Shown piece after piece: positions 1-8,694 of a stretch of DNA of 64,000 nt (position 1 is the first letter of the stretch; each line of letters starts with the position of its first letter). The notes beneath the pieces are model-generated. The model saw only the letters and a program-made list of their open reading frames with translations, was not told the DNA's origin and ran no database searches. The stretch is taken from the NCBI RefSeq assembly GCF_017874215.1, contig NZ_JAGGLB010000036.1, forward strand, positions 25,434 through 89,433. The letters run 5' to 3'. The translations under genes and the position numbers were made by a program. The stretch is from Paenibacillus eucommiae (GTDB taxonomy: Bacteria; Bacillota; Bacilli; Paenibacillales; NBRC-103111).

Positions 1-2
1 CC

Positions 3-722
3 CGAAAAAATGAACCAGTTACCATACCTGATTCTATGGGAGCGTGCATGATAGGAGGGTATAATAACTGGGATCGAATATGGATGCACAAGAAGCATTG
101 GGAGCAGAATCATGGAGGAGCGCATGAAAATGGAGGATGGCAGGAGCAATTCAGCTTGCTTATAGCCCAGAAGGAGCTTTATCAGGATCGGCTGATCCTG
201 TTGACGGATGGTCCCTATAGCTCTGTAATCCCCGACAGCAGCATGAGCGCGGAAGTATGGAATGAATTATCGCTAGTGATTCGAAGAGAGCATGAAGCTG
301 CCCACTATTTTACACGCAGGGTGTTTTCGTCCATGGAAAATAATATGATGGATGAGCTTATTGCTGATTATGCTGGAATTACTGCCGCAAATGGTACTTA
401 CAAGGCAGAGTGGTTCCTTCATTTTATTGGTTTGGAGCAGTATCCCTCTTATAGGGAAGGAGGCAGATTGCAGAACTATAAGGGCAATCCACCGCTTTCG
501 GACTCGGCCATGTATATTTTGCAGGCTTTGTTAGTTCAAGCTGCGCAAAATCTCAGTCGATTTGCAGAAAAGCTTCAGCATTCCCAACATCCAATAAGGC
601 TGGAGCATATGCTTGTCACTCTTTGCTGCCTTACGTTGGAAGAGTTGGCTTCTGAAGAGGGGGAGCAATTGTTAGATAAGCACTATACATATTGGACTAT
701 TGACAAATCGGCTAGGCTGTAA
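3..722 (+). CDS. Hypothetical protein with HExxH motif (5' partial)
   Basis: The reading frame is already open at the left edge, so the true start probably lies outside the window; the first in-frame ATG is at 36 but has no Shine-Dalgarno site. I do not recognise a named family with certainty. The protein carries REHEAAHYFTRR, an HExxH zinc-metallopeptidase-like motif, followed about 16 residues later by DELIADYAG, which could supply the third acidic ligand of a gluzincin-like site. The rest is an acidic, mostly helical C-terminus. Zinc binding and hydrolase activity are inferences from the motif only. It ends 50 bases before the LacI-type regulator and is probably a separate unit. Confidence 0.6.
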   Translation, partial: RKNEPVTIPDSMGACMIGGYNNWDRIWMHKKHWEQNHGGAHENGGWQEQFSLLIAQKELYQDRLILLTDGPYSSVIPDSSMSAEVWNELSLVIRREHEAAHYFTRRVFSSMENNMMDELIADYAGITAANGTYKAEWFLHFIGLEQYPSYREGGRLQNYKGNPPLSDSAMYILQALLVQAAQNLSRFAEKLQHSQHPIRLEHMLVTLCCLTLEELASEEGEQLLDKHYTYWTIDKSARL

Positions 723-743
723 TAAATTTATATTATATTTTTG

Positions 744-757
744 TGAATACGTATTCA
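744..757. promoter_or_regulatory. Palindromic LacI-type operator, copy 1
   Basis: TGAATACGTATTCA is a perfect 14-bp palindrome located 16 bases before the ATG of the LacI-family regulator. The identical palindrome recurs before the dehydrogenase gene at 1791-1804. This is the usual arrangement for an autoregulated LacI-family repressor and its target; binding itself is inferred. Confidence 0.75.
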
Positions 758-772
758 GAAAAAGGTGCTTCC

Positions 773-1774
773 ATGATTTCATCTAAAGATGTTGCCAAGA
801 GAGCGAGGGTGTCGCAGCCAACGGTTTCCAGAGTGCTTAATAACCCCGACAGCGTTAAGGCGGAAACCAGAAATAGAGTACTGGAAGCTATGGAAGAACT
901 AGGTTACTATCCTAATTTGATTGCCCGCAGCTTAGTTACTAACACAACCCGAACGATTGCCCTGGTATCTGGCACGCTGAAGAATGGCTTCTTCGCTGAG
1001 ACGACGGATTCTATTGTACATTCGGCTAAAAGCAAAGGCTACAAAACGATCACATATTTCGAGGATGAGGATGAGGTCCCGGATTTTTTTGATTCTGTTA
1101 TGGGCTTTAAGGTCGATGGATTGCTCCTTTCTTTGATCAAGCTGGACGATCCGGTGCTGGAAAGGATCAAGAAAACGAAAATACCTTGTATGTTTTTTAA
1201 TCGCAAGCCGCGTCATGGAGGTAATTTTGTTGTTCTGGATAACCAACTGGCGGCAAAAATGCTGACACAGCATCTATTAGAGCTAGGACATCAGAGAATT
1301 GCTTATATTTCTGGACGCACGGATGTTTCTACTTTTCTTGACCGCAAGCTTGGTTTTGAGCAAACAATGGCCGAAGCCAATGTGAATTTGATTCCTGAAA
1401 TGATCCACTTTATTGGTACTTCCAGTAATGAAGTTGAAGAAGCGACAGTGAAGCTATTGGCGATGGACCCGCCTCCTACCGCTATTATGTGTGTAACGGA
1501 TACGATAGCGCTTATTTGTATGGATATCATTATGTCGAGGGGCTTACGTGTACCTGAAGATATTAGCATCGCTGGTTTTGACGATATCAGGCTTTCGTCC
1601 CACCAGGCGATTCAATTAACTACTGTCGGCAGCAGTGATATGCAGACCATGGGGGAAATTGCCGCTGATAATTTGATTGAACTGATCGAGCTATCGGAAG
1701 TAAATGCGGAACCTCGTCAAATTTTGCTGCAGCCCGTTTTGAATGTCAGAAAAACGACTGCTGCACTAAGCTAA
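773..1774 (+). CDS. LacI-family transcriptional regulator
   Basis: A 333-residue LacI/GalR-type repressor. The N-terminus SSKDVAKRARVSQPTVSRVLNN is the helix-turn-helix plus hinge helix of the family; residues ~60-333 form the periplasmic-binding-protein-like sensor domain, with TAIMCVTDTIALICMD and the SIAGFDDI motif typical of the C-terminal half. I chose ATG 773, preceded by AAAGGTG, over GTG 743, because the latter would lie inside the operator palindrome. The same palindrome upstream of the next gene points to autoregulation and control of the histidinol-dehydrogenase-like enzyme. The effector is unknown but is probably the substrate of that enzyme or a related small molecule. Confidence 0.93.
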   Translation: MISSKDVAKRARVSQPTVSRVLNNPDSVKAETRNRVLEAMEELGYYPNLIARSLVTNTTRTIALVSGTLKNGFFAETTDSIVHSAKSKGYKTITYFEDEDEVPDFFDSVMGFKVDGLLLSLIKLDDPVLERIKKTKIPCMFFNRKPRHGGNFVVLDNQLAAKMLTQHLLELGHQRIAYISGRTDVSTFLDRKLGFEQTMAEANVNLIPEMIHFIGTSSNEVEEATVKLLAMDPPPTAIMCVTDTIALICMDIIMSRGLRVPEDISIAGFDDIRLSSHQAIQLTTVGSSDMQTMGEIAADNLIELIELSEVNAEPRQILLQPVLNVRKTTAALS

Positions 1775-1790
1775 TTTTTTTAATCTTTTA

Positions 1791-1804
1791 TGAATACGTA
1801 TTCA
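1791..1804. promoter_or_regulatory. Palindromic LacI-type operator, copy 2
   Basis: A second perfect copy of TGAATACGTATTCA, in the spacer between the regulator and the dehydrogenase gene, 66 bases before its ATG. Probable binding site of the LacI-family protein encoded just upstream. Confidence 0.75.
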
Positions 1805-1869
1805 GAATAAGTGATATCAATGAGATGGGCAGCGTGTAAACAACTTACTTATATTTGGAGGGAACAAAC

Positions 1870-3156
1870 ATGGCAACTTTTTTAAAGGCAGGCAAGACAC
1901 AGGAGGAAATTCTCGAGCATGATCAAAAGGTCTATGAAACAGTCCGGCGCATCATCGAAAAAATCGGTAAACATGGCGAATCGGCGGTGCGCGAATTGTC
2001 ACAGCAGTACGATAGCTGGCTGCCTTCAAGCTTTCGTCTTAGTCAGGAGCAAATAGAGGCTGTTGTGGCTAGTGTTCCTGAGCAGGTGAAAACAGATATC
2101 CGGTTTGCCCAGGAGCAAATTCGTAATTTTGCCGAAAAGCAGAGAGCGACGATCACGGATCTTGAGGTGGAAACGCTCCCCGGAGTGACGCTTGGACATA
2201 AGAACATACCTGTAAACAGCGTGGGCTGTTATATTCCTGGAGGCCGTTATCCGATGGTCGCTTCCGCGCATATGAGCATTCTTACTGCGAAGGTTGCTGG
2301 TGTGAAAAGAGTAATTGCCTGTACCCCTCCGATCGATGGGGAAATACCGGCTGCGACGGTTTGTGCGATGGCTTTTGCAGGTGCGGATGAAATTTATATT
2401 CTTGGAGGCGTCCAGGCTATGGTCGCTATGGCATTAGGCACTGAAGTCATAAAACCGGTCGATATGCTGGTTGGTCCAGGCAATGCGTATGTAGCTGAAG
2501 CCAAACGGCAATTGTACGGAAAAGTAGGTATTGATTTATTTGCAGGCCCAACAGAGGTCATGGTTATTGCCGATCACACCGCGGATGCGGAAATGGTTGC
2601 TTGCGATATATTAGGTCAATCCGAGCATGGTCCTACTTCTCCGGGAGTACTGATTACTACTTCATCCAAGCTGGCAGAGGAGACATTAATAGAGATAGAA
2701 AGACAGCTGCAGACACTAGCAACAGCAGATATAGCACTAGTGGCATGGAAGGATAACGGTATGATCATTTTGGTAGATAGTATTGAAGAAGCTGTTATTG
2801 AGGCGGATAAGCTTGCTTATGAACATGTTGAGGTGTTGACGGAAAATCCAAGGTATTTTCTCGAAAATATGACGAACTACGGCGCACTATTCCTGGGTCC
2901 TGAAACGAATGTGGCTTACGGCGATAAAGCAATAGGCACAAATCACACACTCCCTACAAAAGGGGCAGCACGCTACACGGGTGGATTATGGGTTGGAAAA
3001 TTTCTTAAAACCTGCACTTACCAGCACTGCACGCCCGAAGCAAGCGTTTTGGTTGGAGAATATGTGGCTCGGTTGTGCGAGATTGAGCGATTCATGGGAC
3101 ATAAGGAGCAAGCGCTGCTGCGTGTGCGTCGCTATGGTAATAACGGAACGACGTAA
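1870..3156 (+). CDS. Histidinol-dehydrogenase-family oxidoreductase (non-histidine paralogue)
   Basis: A 428-residue member of the HisD superfamily of Zn- and NAD-dependent dehydrogenases. The GxSEHG segment (ILGQSEHGPTSPG), the YEHVEV catalytic Glu-His pair, GDKAIGTNHTLPT and a C-terminal GHKEQA His correspond to the conserved metal and catalytic residues of HisD. Not being among his genes, and sitting behind its own LacI repressor and operator, it is unlikely to serve histidine synthesis. Segments such as IRFAQEQIRNFAEKQRAT, GCYIPGGRYP and GGLWVGKFLKTCTYQ look closer to the sulfopropanediol 3-dehydrogenase (HpsN) type as I remember it, so oxidation of a small polyol is an inference. ATG 1870 follows GGAGGGAA. 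A terminator follows at 3173. Confidence 0.88.
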   Translation: MATFLKAGKTQEEILEHDQKVYETVRRIIEKIGKHGESAVRELSQQYDSWLPSSFRLSQEQIEAVVASVPEQVKTDIRFAQEQIRNFAEKQRATITDLEVETLPGVTLGHKNIPVNSVGCYIPGGRYPMVASAHMSILTAKVAGVKRVIACTPPIDGEIPAATVCAMAFAGADEIYILGGVQAMVAMALGTEVIKPVDMLVGPGNAYVAEAKRQLYGKVGIDLFAGPTEVMVIADHTADAEMVACDILGQSEHGPTSPGVLITTSSKLAEETLIEIERQLQTLATADIALVAWKDNGMIILVDSIEEAVIEADKLAYEHVEVLTENPRYFLENMTNYGALFLGPETNVAYGDKAIGTNHTLPTKGAARYTGGLWVGKFLKTCTYQHCTPEASVLVGEYVARLCEIERFMGHKEQALLRVRRYGNNGTT

Positions 3157-3172
3157 TACAAAATTGTGCGTA

Positions 3173-3208
3173 AGACCCACAGCAAATGGCTGTGGGTCTG
3201 TTTTTTTT
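3173..3208 (+). terminator. Rho-independent terminator
   Basis: AGACCCACAGC, a short loop, GGCTGTGGGTCT and then eight T residues. It closes the dehydrogenase unit. Confidence 0.9.
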
Positions 3209-3305
3209 GCCTATTAAGAATGTTCCAGCAATATAATTGCACTAGCTCTTGAATTAAAGCTTGTTTCTCTTATATGCTTACACATTTTTTTTGACAGAAT
3301 AGATT

Positions 3306-3391
3306 GAAGTCTATTAAAAATAGATGCTAGTCCAATCCAGATTAAGAGATCCTACATAAAATGAATCATACTAAAACGGAGGTGTTCATTT
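3306..3391 (+). promoter_or_regulatory. Leader shared by the two collagen-like genes, copy 1
   Basis: The 86 bases before this gene and the 89 bases before the next (4202-4290) are clearly related: both start GAAGTCTATT, share TAGTCC/AAGTCC, ATTAAG and TACATAA, and end CTAAAACGGAGGTG at the ribosome site. CATAAAATG at 3355 loosely resembles the sporulation SigmaK -10 consensus (CATAnnnTA). The promoter assignment is inference. Confidence 0.5.
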
Positions 3392-4096
3392 ATGAGCTGT
3401 CAAAAAAAGCATTCAAAAAGTGGATGTGATACACCAAGCAGTTGCAATAAGAAAATAATAAAGGTAGATTGTGCTCCTACAAATGTAAAGGTGAAAGCTC
3501 CGCAGGGTCTTCGTGGTCTTAGAGGACCTCAGGGTCCAAGAGGTCCCCGGGGCAGAAGAGGTAGAGAAGGAGATGCGGGTCCTGGTGCAATAATTCCATA
3601 TGCGTCTGGACTTCCTATTACAATGACCACTATAGGAGGTGGAGTAGTAGGCACTACGGGTCTCATAGGATTTGGAAGTTCAGCTACTAATATTGCTCTT
3701 GCAGGTGGAGTGATAGATCTCACAGGTGCTGGTGGCACGCTTCTTAATATGGCATTTTCAGTGCCCCGTGATGGGACAATAACTTCTATTTCTGGATTTT
3801 TTAGCGCAACAGTGGCACTGGCCATTGCAACAACGACAATAACCATCACAGCTCAATTATTCACTGAAACCACAACCAACATCTTTAGACCAATTCCAGA
3901 AGCGAGTGTAACATTAGCTCCACCTATCCCGGGTCCAATTGCAAGTGGCGCCAGCAGCAGGGGTACAAATTACGGGTTGGATATTTCTGTATCCGAAGGA
4001 GATCGTTTATTAATGGTATTTTCTGCAACAGCAGCAGGAACTACGCTTGTGAATACTGTGGTAGGCTATGCAAGTGCAGGTGTTACAATTAATTAG
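3392..4096 (+). CDS. Short collagen-like spore-surface protein with BclB-type C-terminal domain
   Basis: A 234-residue protein with a Lys/Cys-rich N-terminus, about nine G-X-Y triplets (residues ~38-65, rich in GPRG and GRRG) and a ~170-residue C-terminal domain starting at GAIIPYASG. That domain contains GFGSSAT, INMAFSVPR-like and DRLLMVFSATAAG segments and ends GYASAGVTIN, matching the BclB C-terminal domain of exosporium glycoproteins. There is no signal peptide, as usual for spore-surface proteins made in the mother cell. The start is ATG 3392 after ACGGAGGTG. It is a paralogue of the next gene, sharing leader and both terminal domains but with far fewer triplets. Location on the spore surface is inferred from the family. 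Confidence 0.85.
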   Translation: MSCQKKHSKSGCDTPSSCNKKIIKVDCAPTNVKVKAPQGLRGLRGPQGPRGPRGRRGREGDAGPGAIIPYASGLPITMTTIGGGVVGTTGLIGFGSSATNIALAGGVIDLTGAGGTLLNMAFSVPRDGTITSISGFFSATVALAIATTTITITAQLFTETTTNIFRPIPEASVTLAPPIPGPIASGASSRGTNYGLDISVSEGDRLLMVFSATAAGTTLVNTVVGYASAGVTIN

Positions 4097-4201
4097 TTTT
4101 CTGTAATTTTACAAAAAAAGGATTCCTTGGCATTTAGGGGACTCTTCTTTTTTTTTCGTAGAAATTTTCAGATTAGTATACTATGTTTCTATAAATAGTT
4201 T

Positions 4202-4290
4202 GAAGTCTATTGAATAATTGGGTGCAAGTCCACTCCGTATTAAGGAACAGTACATAAGATAAGAAGATACTAAAACGGAGGTGCTATTTA
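4202..4290 (+). promoter_or_regulatory. Leader shared by the two collagen-like genes, copy 2 (SigmaK-like -10)
   Basis: Related to the leader at 3306-3391. CATAAGATA at 4253-4261 fits the SigmaK -10 consensus CATAnnnTA and would start transcription about 23 bases before the ATG, overlapping the conserved AAACGGAGGTG ribosome site. A clean -35 AC at ideal distance is not obvious, so this stays tentative. Confidence 0.5.
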
Positions 4291-7200
4291 ATGGATTGTC
4301 CGAAAAAAAAGTCTAAGAAGAAATCTCACAAGAAAAAAGATTGCAATACTGAAATAATAAAAGTTACCTGTCCTTCCCCAAAACCATCTGCAAGAGGTCC
4401 GCAAGGTCCACGAGGACCGAAAGGCTCGCGTGGGCCCCGCGGTAAAAGAGGAAGACAAGGGGAGTATGGAGAAGGAGGGACTGGGGCTACAGGACCTGCA
4501 GGGCCCGCAGGAGCAACTGGACCTTCTGGAGGAGAGCGTGGAGCAACAGGAGCCACCGGACCGGCTGGTCCAACTGGAGCTACTGGAGTTGGCTTAACTG
4601 GAATTGTTCCTTTTGATCCGCTATTGGCACCAACATATCCGGTAGGTCAAGTCGTTACCTATAATGGAAGCACATATATAGTAAACACGGCGCCACCAAG
4701 CGGAACACCAGATACTTCTGGCGACTATACGTTGTTGGCAGCGAGAGGCGCTACTGGATCGACAGGAGGAACCGGAGCTACTGGAGTGACCGGAGCTACT
4801 GGAGCAACGGGTGCAACCGGAGCAACAGGAGCTGGTGAAACCGGGGCCACTGGAGCAACAGGAGCAACAGGATCAACAGGAGCGACCGGTGCAACCGGGG
4901 CTACTGGAGCTGGTGAGACAGGTGCAACCGGAGCGCCCGGTGCAACTGGGGGAACTGGAGCAACGGGAGCAACTGGTGCAACAGGAGCGCCCGGTGCAAC
5001 CGGGGCTACTGGAGCTGGTGAGACAGGTGCAACCGGAGCGACCGGTGCAACAGGGGGAACTGGAGCAACGGGAGCAACTGGTGCAACAGGTGAAGCAGGA
5101 GCAACTGGGGCTACGGGAGCAACGGGAGCCACAGGGGTAGGTTTAGATGGAATAGTAGAATTTGATCCACTAGAAGCACCGACGTATCCGATAGGTCAAG
5201 TCGTCACCTATAATGGAAGCACGTATATTGTAAACACAGCACCACCGACCGGAACGCCAGATACTTCAGGAGATTACACGTTATTGGCAGCGAGTGGAGC
5301 CACTGGAGCAACCGGGGCTACTGGAGCTGGGGCTACTGGAGCGACTGGTGCAACCGGAGGAACTGGAGCAACGGGTGCGACCGGTGCAACAGGTGCAGCA
5401 GGAGCAACCGGAGCAACGGGAGCCACAGGGGTAGGTTTAGATGGAATAGTAGAATTCGATCCATTGGTAGCACCAACGTATCCGGTAGGTCAAGTGGTCA
5501 CCTATAATGGAAGCACGTATATCGTAAACACAGCACCACCGACCGGAACGCCAGATACTTCAGGAGATTACACGTTATTGGCAGGGAGTGGAGCCACTGG
5601 ATCAACCGGGGCTACTGGAGCTGGGGCTACTGGAGCGACTGGTGCAACCGGAGGAACTGGAGCAACGGGTGCGACCGGTGCAACAGGTGCAGCAGGAGTA
5701 ACTGGGGCTACAGGAGCAACAGGAGCAACGGGAGCCACAGGGGTAGGTTTAGATGGAATAGTAGAATTTGATCCACTAGAAGCACCGACGTATCCGGTAG
5801 GTCAAGTGGTCACCTATAATGGAAGCACGTATATCGTAAACACAGCACCACCGACCGGAACGCCAGATACTTCAGGAGATTACACGTTATTGGCAGCGAG
5901 TGGAGCCACTGGAGCAATAGGGGCAACCGGAGCAACGGGTGCAGCAGGGGCAACTGGGGCTACAGGAGCCACAGGGATAGGATTAGATGGAATAGTAGAA
6001 TTTGATCCAGTGGTAGCGCCAACGTATCCAGTAGGTCAGGTAGTAACTTACAATGGAAGCACGTATATCGTGAACACAGCACCACCGACCGGAACGCCAG
6101 ATGCTTCAGGAGATTACACATTACTGGCAGCAAGTGGAGCCACTGGAGCAATAGGGGCAACCGGAGCAACGGGTGCAGCAGGGGCAACTGGGGCTACAGG
6201 AGCCACAGGGATAGGATTAGATGGAATAGTAGAATTTGATCCAGTGGTAGCACCAACGTATCCGGTAGGTCAAGTGGTCACCTATAATGGAAGCACGTAT
6301 ATTGTAAACACAGCACCACCGACCGGAACGCCAGATACTTCAGGAGATTACACGTTATTGGCAGCGAGTGGAGCCACTGGAGCAATAGGGTCAACCGGAG
6401 CAACGGGTGCAGCAGGAGCCACAGGAGCAACAGGGGTAGGTTTAGATGGAATAGTAGAATTTGATCCAGTGGTAGCGCCAACGTATCCAGTAGGTCAGGT
6501 AGTAACTTACAATGGAAGCACGTATATCGTGAACACAGCACCACCGACCGGAACGCCAGATACTTCAGGAGATTACACGTTATTGGCAGGGAGTGGAGCC
6601 ACTGGAGCCACTGGAGCAATAGGGGCAACCGGAGCAACGGGTGCAGCAGGGGCAACTGGGGCTACAGGAGCAACAGGGATAGGTTTAGATGGAATAGTAG
6701 AATTTGATCCAGTGGTAGCGCCAACGTATCCAGTAGGTCAGGTAGTAACTTACAATGGAAGCACGTATATCGTGAACACAGCACCACCGACAGGAACGCC
6801 AGATGCTTCAGGAGATTACACATTACTGGCAGCAAGTGGAGCCACTGGAGCAATAGGGGCAACCGGAGCAACGGGTGCAGCAGGGGCAACTGGGGCTACA
6901 GGAGCCACAGGAGCCACAGGAGCCACAGGAGCCACAGGGATAGGATTAGATGGAATAGTAGAATTTGATCCAGTGGTAGCGCCGACGTATCCAGTAGGTC
7001 AAGTGGTCACCTATAATGGAAGCACGTATATCGTAAACACAGCACCACCGACCGGAACGCCAGATACTTCAGGAGATTACACGTTATTGGCAGGGAGTGG
7101 AGCCACTGGAGCAATAGGGGCAACCGGAGCAACGGGTGCAGCAGGGGCAACTGGGGCTACTGGGGCTACTGGAGCCACAGGGGTAGGTTTAGATGGAATA

Positions 7201-8052
7201 GTAGAATTTGATCCAGTGGTAGCACCAACGTATCCGGTAGGTCAAGTGGTCACCTATAATGGAAGCACGTATATTGTAAACACAGCACCACCGACCGGAA
7301 CGCCAGATACTTCAGGAGATTACACATTACTGGCAGCAAGTGGAGCCACTGGAGCAATAGGGGCAACCGGAGCAACGGGTGCAGTAGGGGCAACAGGGGC
7401 AACCGGAGCAACGGGAGAAGCTGGAGCAACAGGGGCAACCGGAGCAACGGGAGAAGCTGGAGCAACAGGGGCAACCGGAGCAACAGGAGAAGCCGGAGTC
7501 ATAGGGGCAACGGGAGCAACAGGAGCTCCTGGAGCAGGAGCAATCATACCTCTGGCATCTGGAGGACCTGTTATCATGACTACAGTAGCGCTGGGGTTAG
7601 TTGGAACAACAAGTCTTGTTGGATTTGGAAGTTCTGCTACGGGGATTACTCTTGTTGGTGGTAACATAGATCTGACAGGTACTCTAGCTGGACCTATTAT
7701 CAACTTTGCTTTTTCGGTACCTCGTTCTGGAACGATCACATCAATTGCTGCTTATTTCAGTAATACCGTATCTTTAAGTCTTCTTGGTACTGATATTACT
7801 ATAAGAGGACAATTATTCCAATCAGCTACTCCAAATAACACATTTGTTCCAGTTGCAGGTGCAATTGTAACTCTTCCAAATCTCACAGGAACTATCAATT
7901 TAGGAAGTTTTGTAAATTCGATAACAACTGGTTTGAGTATTCCTGTCACACCACAGACACGTCTATTAATGGTATTCTCAGCCACTGCTTCGGGGCTAAC
8001 CCTTATTAATACAGTTACTGGGTATGCTAGTGCTGGCATTACAATTTCGTAA
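4291..8052 (+). CDS. Giant collagen-like spore-surface protein with ten internal beta modules
   Basis: A 1253-residue protein. Residues 1-~38 are Lys/Cys-rich (KKKSKKKSHKKKDC); then come GPR/GPK triplets, long runs of GAT triplets, and a C-terminal BclB-type domain (from about residue 1085, GAGAIIPLASG to GYASAGITIS). Ten near-identical ~50-residue modules interrupt the triplets, each GLDGIVEFDP-x6-YPVGQVVTYNGSTYIVN-x8-PDTSGDYTLLA. The aromatic pattern YPVGQVVTYNGSTY recalls carbohydrate-binding modules of family 5/12; this is a resemblance, not a proven assignment. Threonine-rich GAT triplets are the kind of sequence O-glycosylated in BclA-type proteins. The nearby CDP-sugar cluster is the obvious glycan source. 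DNA repeats are very similar, so copy number could vary by recombination. Confidence 0.88.
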   Translation: MDCPKKKSKKKSHKKKDCNTEIIKVTCPSPKPSARGPQGPRGPKGSRGPRGKRGRQGEYGEGGTGATGPAGPAGATGPSGGERGATGATGPAGPTGATGVGLTGIVPFDPLLAPTYPVGQVVTYNGSTYIVNTAPPSGTPDTSGDYTLLAARGATGSTGGTGATGVTGATGATGATGATGAGETGATGATGATGSTGATGATGATGAGETGATGAPGATGGTGATGATGATGAPGATGATGAGETGATGATGATGGTGATGATGATGEAGATGATGATGATGVGLDGIVEFDPLEAPTYPIGQVVTYNGSTYIVNTAPPTGTPDTSGDYTLLAASGATGATGATGAGATGATGATGGTGATGATGATGAAGATGATGATGVGLDGIVEFDPLVAPTYPVGQVVTYNGSTYIVNTAPPTGTPDTSGDYTLLAGSGATGSTGATGAGATGATGATGGTGATGATGATGAAGVTGATGATGATGATGVGLDGIVEFDPLEAPTYPVGQVVTYNGSTYIVNTAPPTGTPDTSGDYTLLAASGATGAIGATGATGAAGATGATGATGIGLDGIVEFDPVVAPTYPVGQVVTYNGSTYIVNTAPPTGTPDASGDYTLLAASGATGAIGATGATGAAGATGATGATGIGLDGIVEFDPVVAPTYPVGQVVTYNGSTYIVNTAPPTGTPDTSGDYTLLAASGATGAIGSTGATGAAGATGATGVGLDGIVEFDPVVAPTYPVGQVVTYNGSTYIVNTAPPTGTPDTSGDYTLLAGSGATGATGAIGATGATGAAGATGATGATGIGLDGIVEFDPVVAPTYPVGQVVTYNGSTYIVNTAPPTGTPDASGDYTLLAASGATGAIGATGATGAAGATGATGATGATGATGATGIGLDGIVEFDPVVAPTYPVGQVVTYNGSTYIVNTAPPTGTPDTSGDYTLLAGSGATGAIGATGATGAAGATGATGATGATGVGLDGIVEFDPVVAPTYPVGQVVTYNGSTYIVNTAPPTGTPDTSGDYTLLAASGATGAIGATGATGAVGATGATGATGEAGATGATGATGEAGATGATGATGEAGVIGATGATGAPGAGAIIPLASGGPVIMTTVALGLVGTTSLVGFGSSATGITLVGGNIDLTGTLAGPIINFAFSVPRSGTITSIAAYFSNTVSLSLLGTDITIRGQLFQSATPNNTFVPVAGAIVTLPNLTGTINLGSFVNSITTGLSIPVTPQTRLLMVFSATASGLTLINTVTGYASAGITIS
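4594..7494 (+). repeat. In-gene tandem repeats: ten module units plus GAT-triplet coding runs
   Basis: Units of roughly 230-305 bases, each coding for one YPVGQVVTYNGSTY module followed by a variable number of GAT triplets. Modules occur near 4620, 5180, 5475, 5780, 6020, 6250, 6480, 6720, 6980 and 7220. Units from 5960 onward (GIGLDGIVEFDPVV type) are more alike than the first four, suggesting recent amplification of that half. The last stretch (7380-7494) repeats a GEAGATGATGAT unit three times without modules. Confidence 0.9.
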
Positions 8053-8082
8053 TAAAAATGAGCTTATGAAAGGCGTATCTCA

Positions 8083-8116
8083 GACTGTCGAGAAAGTCTC
8101 GGCAGTCTTTCTTTTT
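8083..8116 (+). terminator. Rho-independent terminator
   Basis: GACTGTCGAGA, loop AAG, TCTCGGCAGTC, then TTTCTTTTT, 30 bases after the stop of the giant collagen-like gene. Confidence 0.85.
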
Positions 8117-8694
8117 GGATAAATAAATTATATCATCACCGCGGTAATATGATATGACAATACCTATGAAATCCTTTGGATATCGTGGTGTTATGAATCC
8201 TGCATACGCACCGATCGGGATCTCAAATGAATTTCGGATTAATCTACTGCACGGCTCCAGAAAATTATTTGTGGCGCAAAGTAGCAAAACATATAGATTT
8301 TTCTTTTTTTAACGAGAATAATCTAACCTCTATAAGTAAGGGATTAATCGTATTCATTCGAACTAAGATTGTATCTTACCCATGATATGTACCAAACAAC
8401 GGGCAAGGGCTTCTTATGGCACTTGTTTGCAGCCCAATCGAGCTGCTTAAGCTTGGGTTTGTAAAATTTTTCGAAATTTGTGAAGTCGGTGAACGGATTC
8501 CGAGTGCTACAGTGCAAAGACAAATAGAAACCAAAAGGTAACCATTCCTCTAAGAATAGCATAGGGAGGAGTGGCTCAAGTTAAGGTAGCATGGAAGAAA
8601 GCTGCCCACAAAAAAAGGCAGCTTTTAATAAATCCTATATTTTAGATTCACCTGGATATCAAATGCTAAAAGTGCTTGAATGAGCGCAAGTAGC
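8117..8694. other. 578-base spacer between convergent units
   Basis: I see no convincing gene here. Two minus-strand reading frames (8039-8287 and 8344-8562) lack ribosome sites and family features. A hairpin AAAGCTGCC/GGCAGCTTT lies at 8598-8625; on the minus strand it sits after the rfbG stop and may act as the terminator of the sugar operon, though its T-run is poor on that strand. Confidence 0.6.

Noticed and set aside
4326..7739. Many long antisense and alternate frames in the collagen-like genes
   Set aside because: They are low-complexity shadows of the triplet-coding strand (Ala-Pro-Val or Leu-rich) without ribosome sites.
8039..8562. Two minus-strand frames of 82 and 72 codons
   Set aside because: No ribosome site, no family resemblance; the first overlaps the terminator of the collagen gene.
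8581..8690. A 30-codon frame starting at ATG 8591
   Set aside because: It coincides with the hairpin at 8598-8625 and has only a weak ribosome site.
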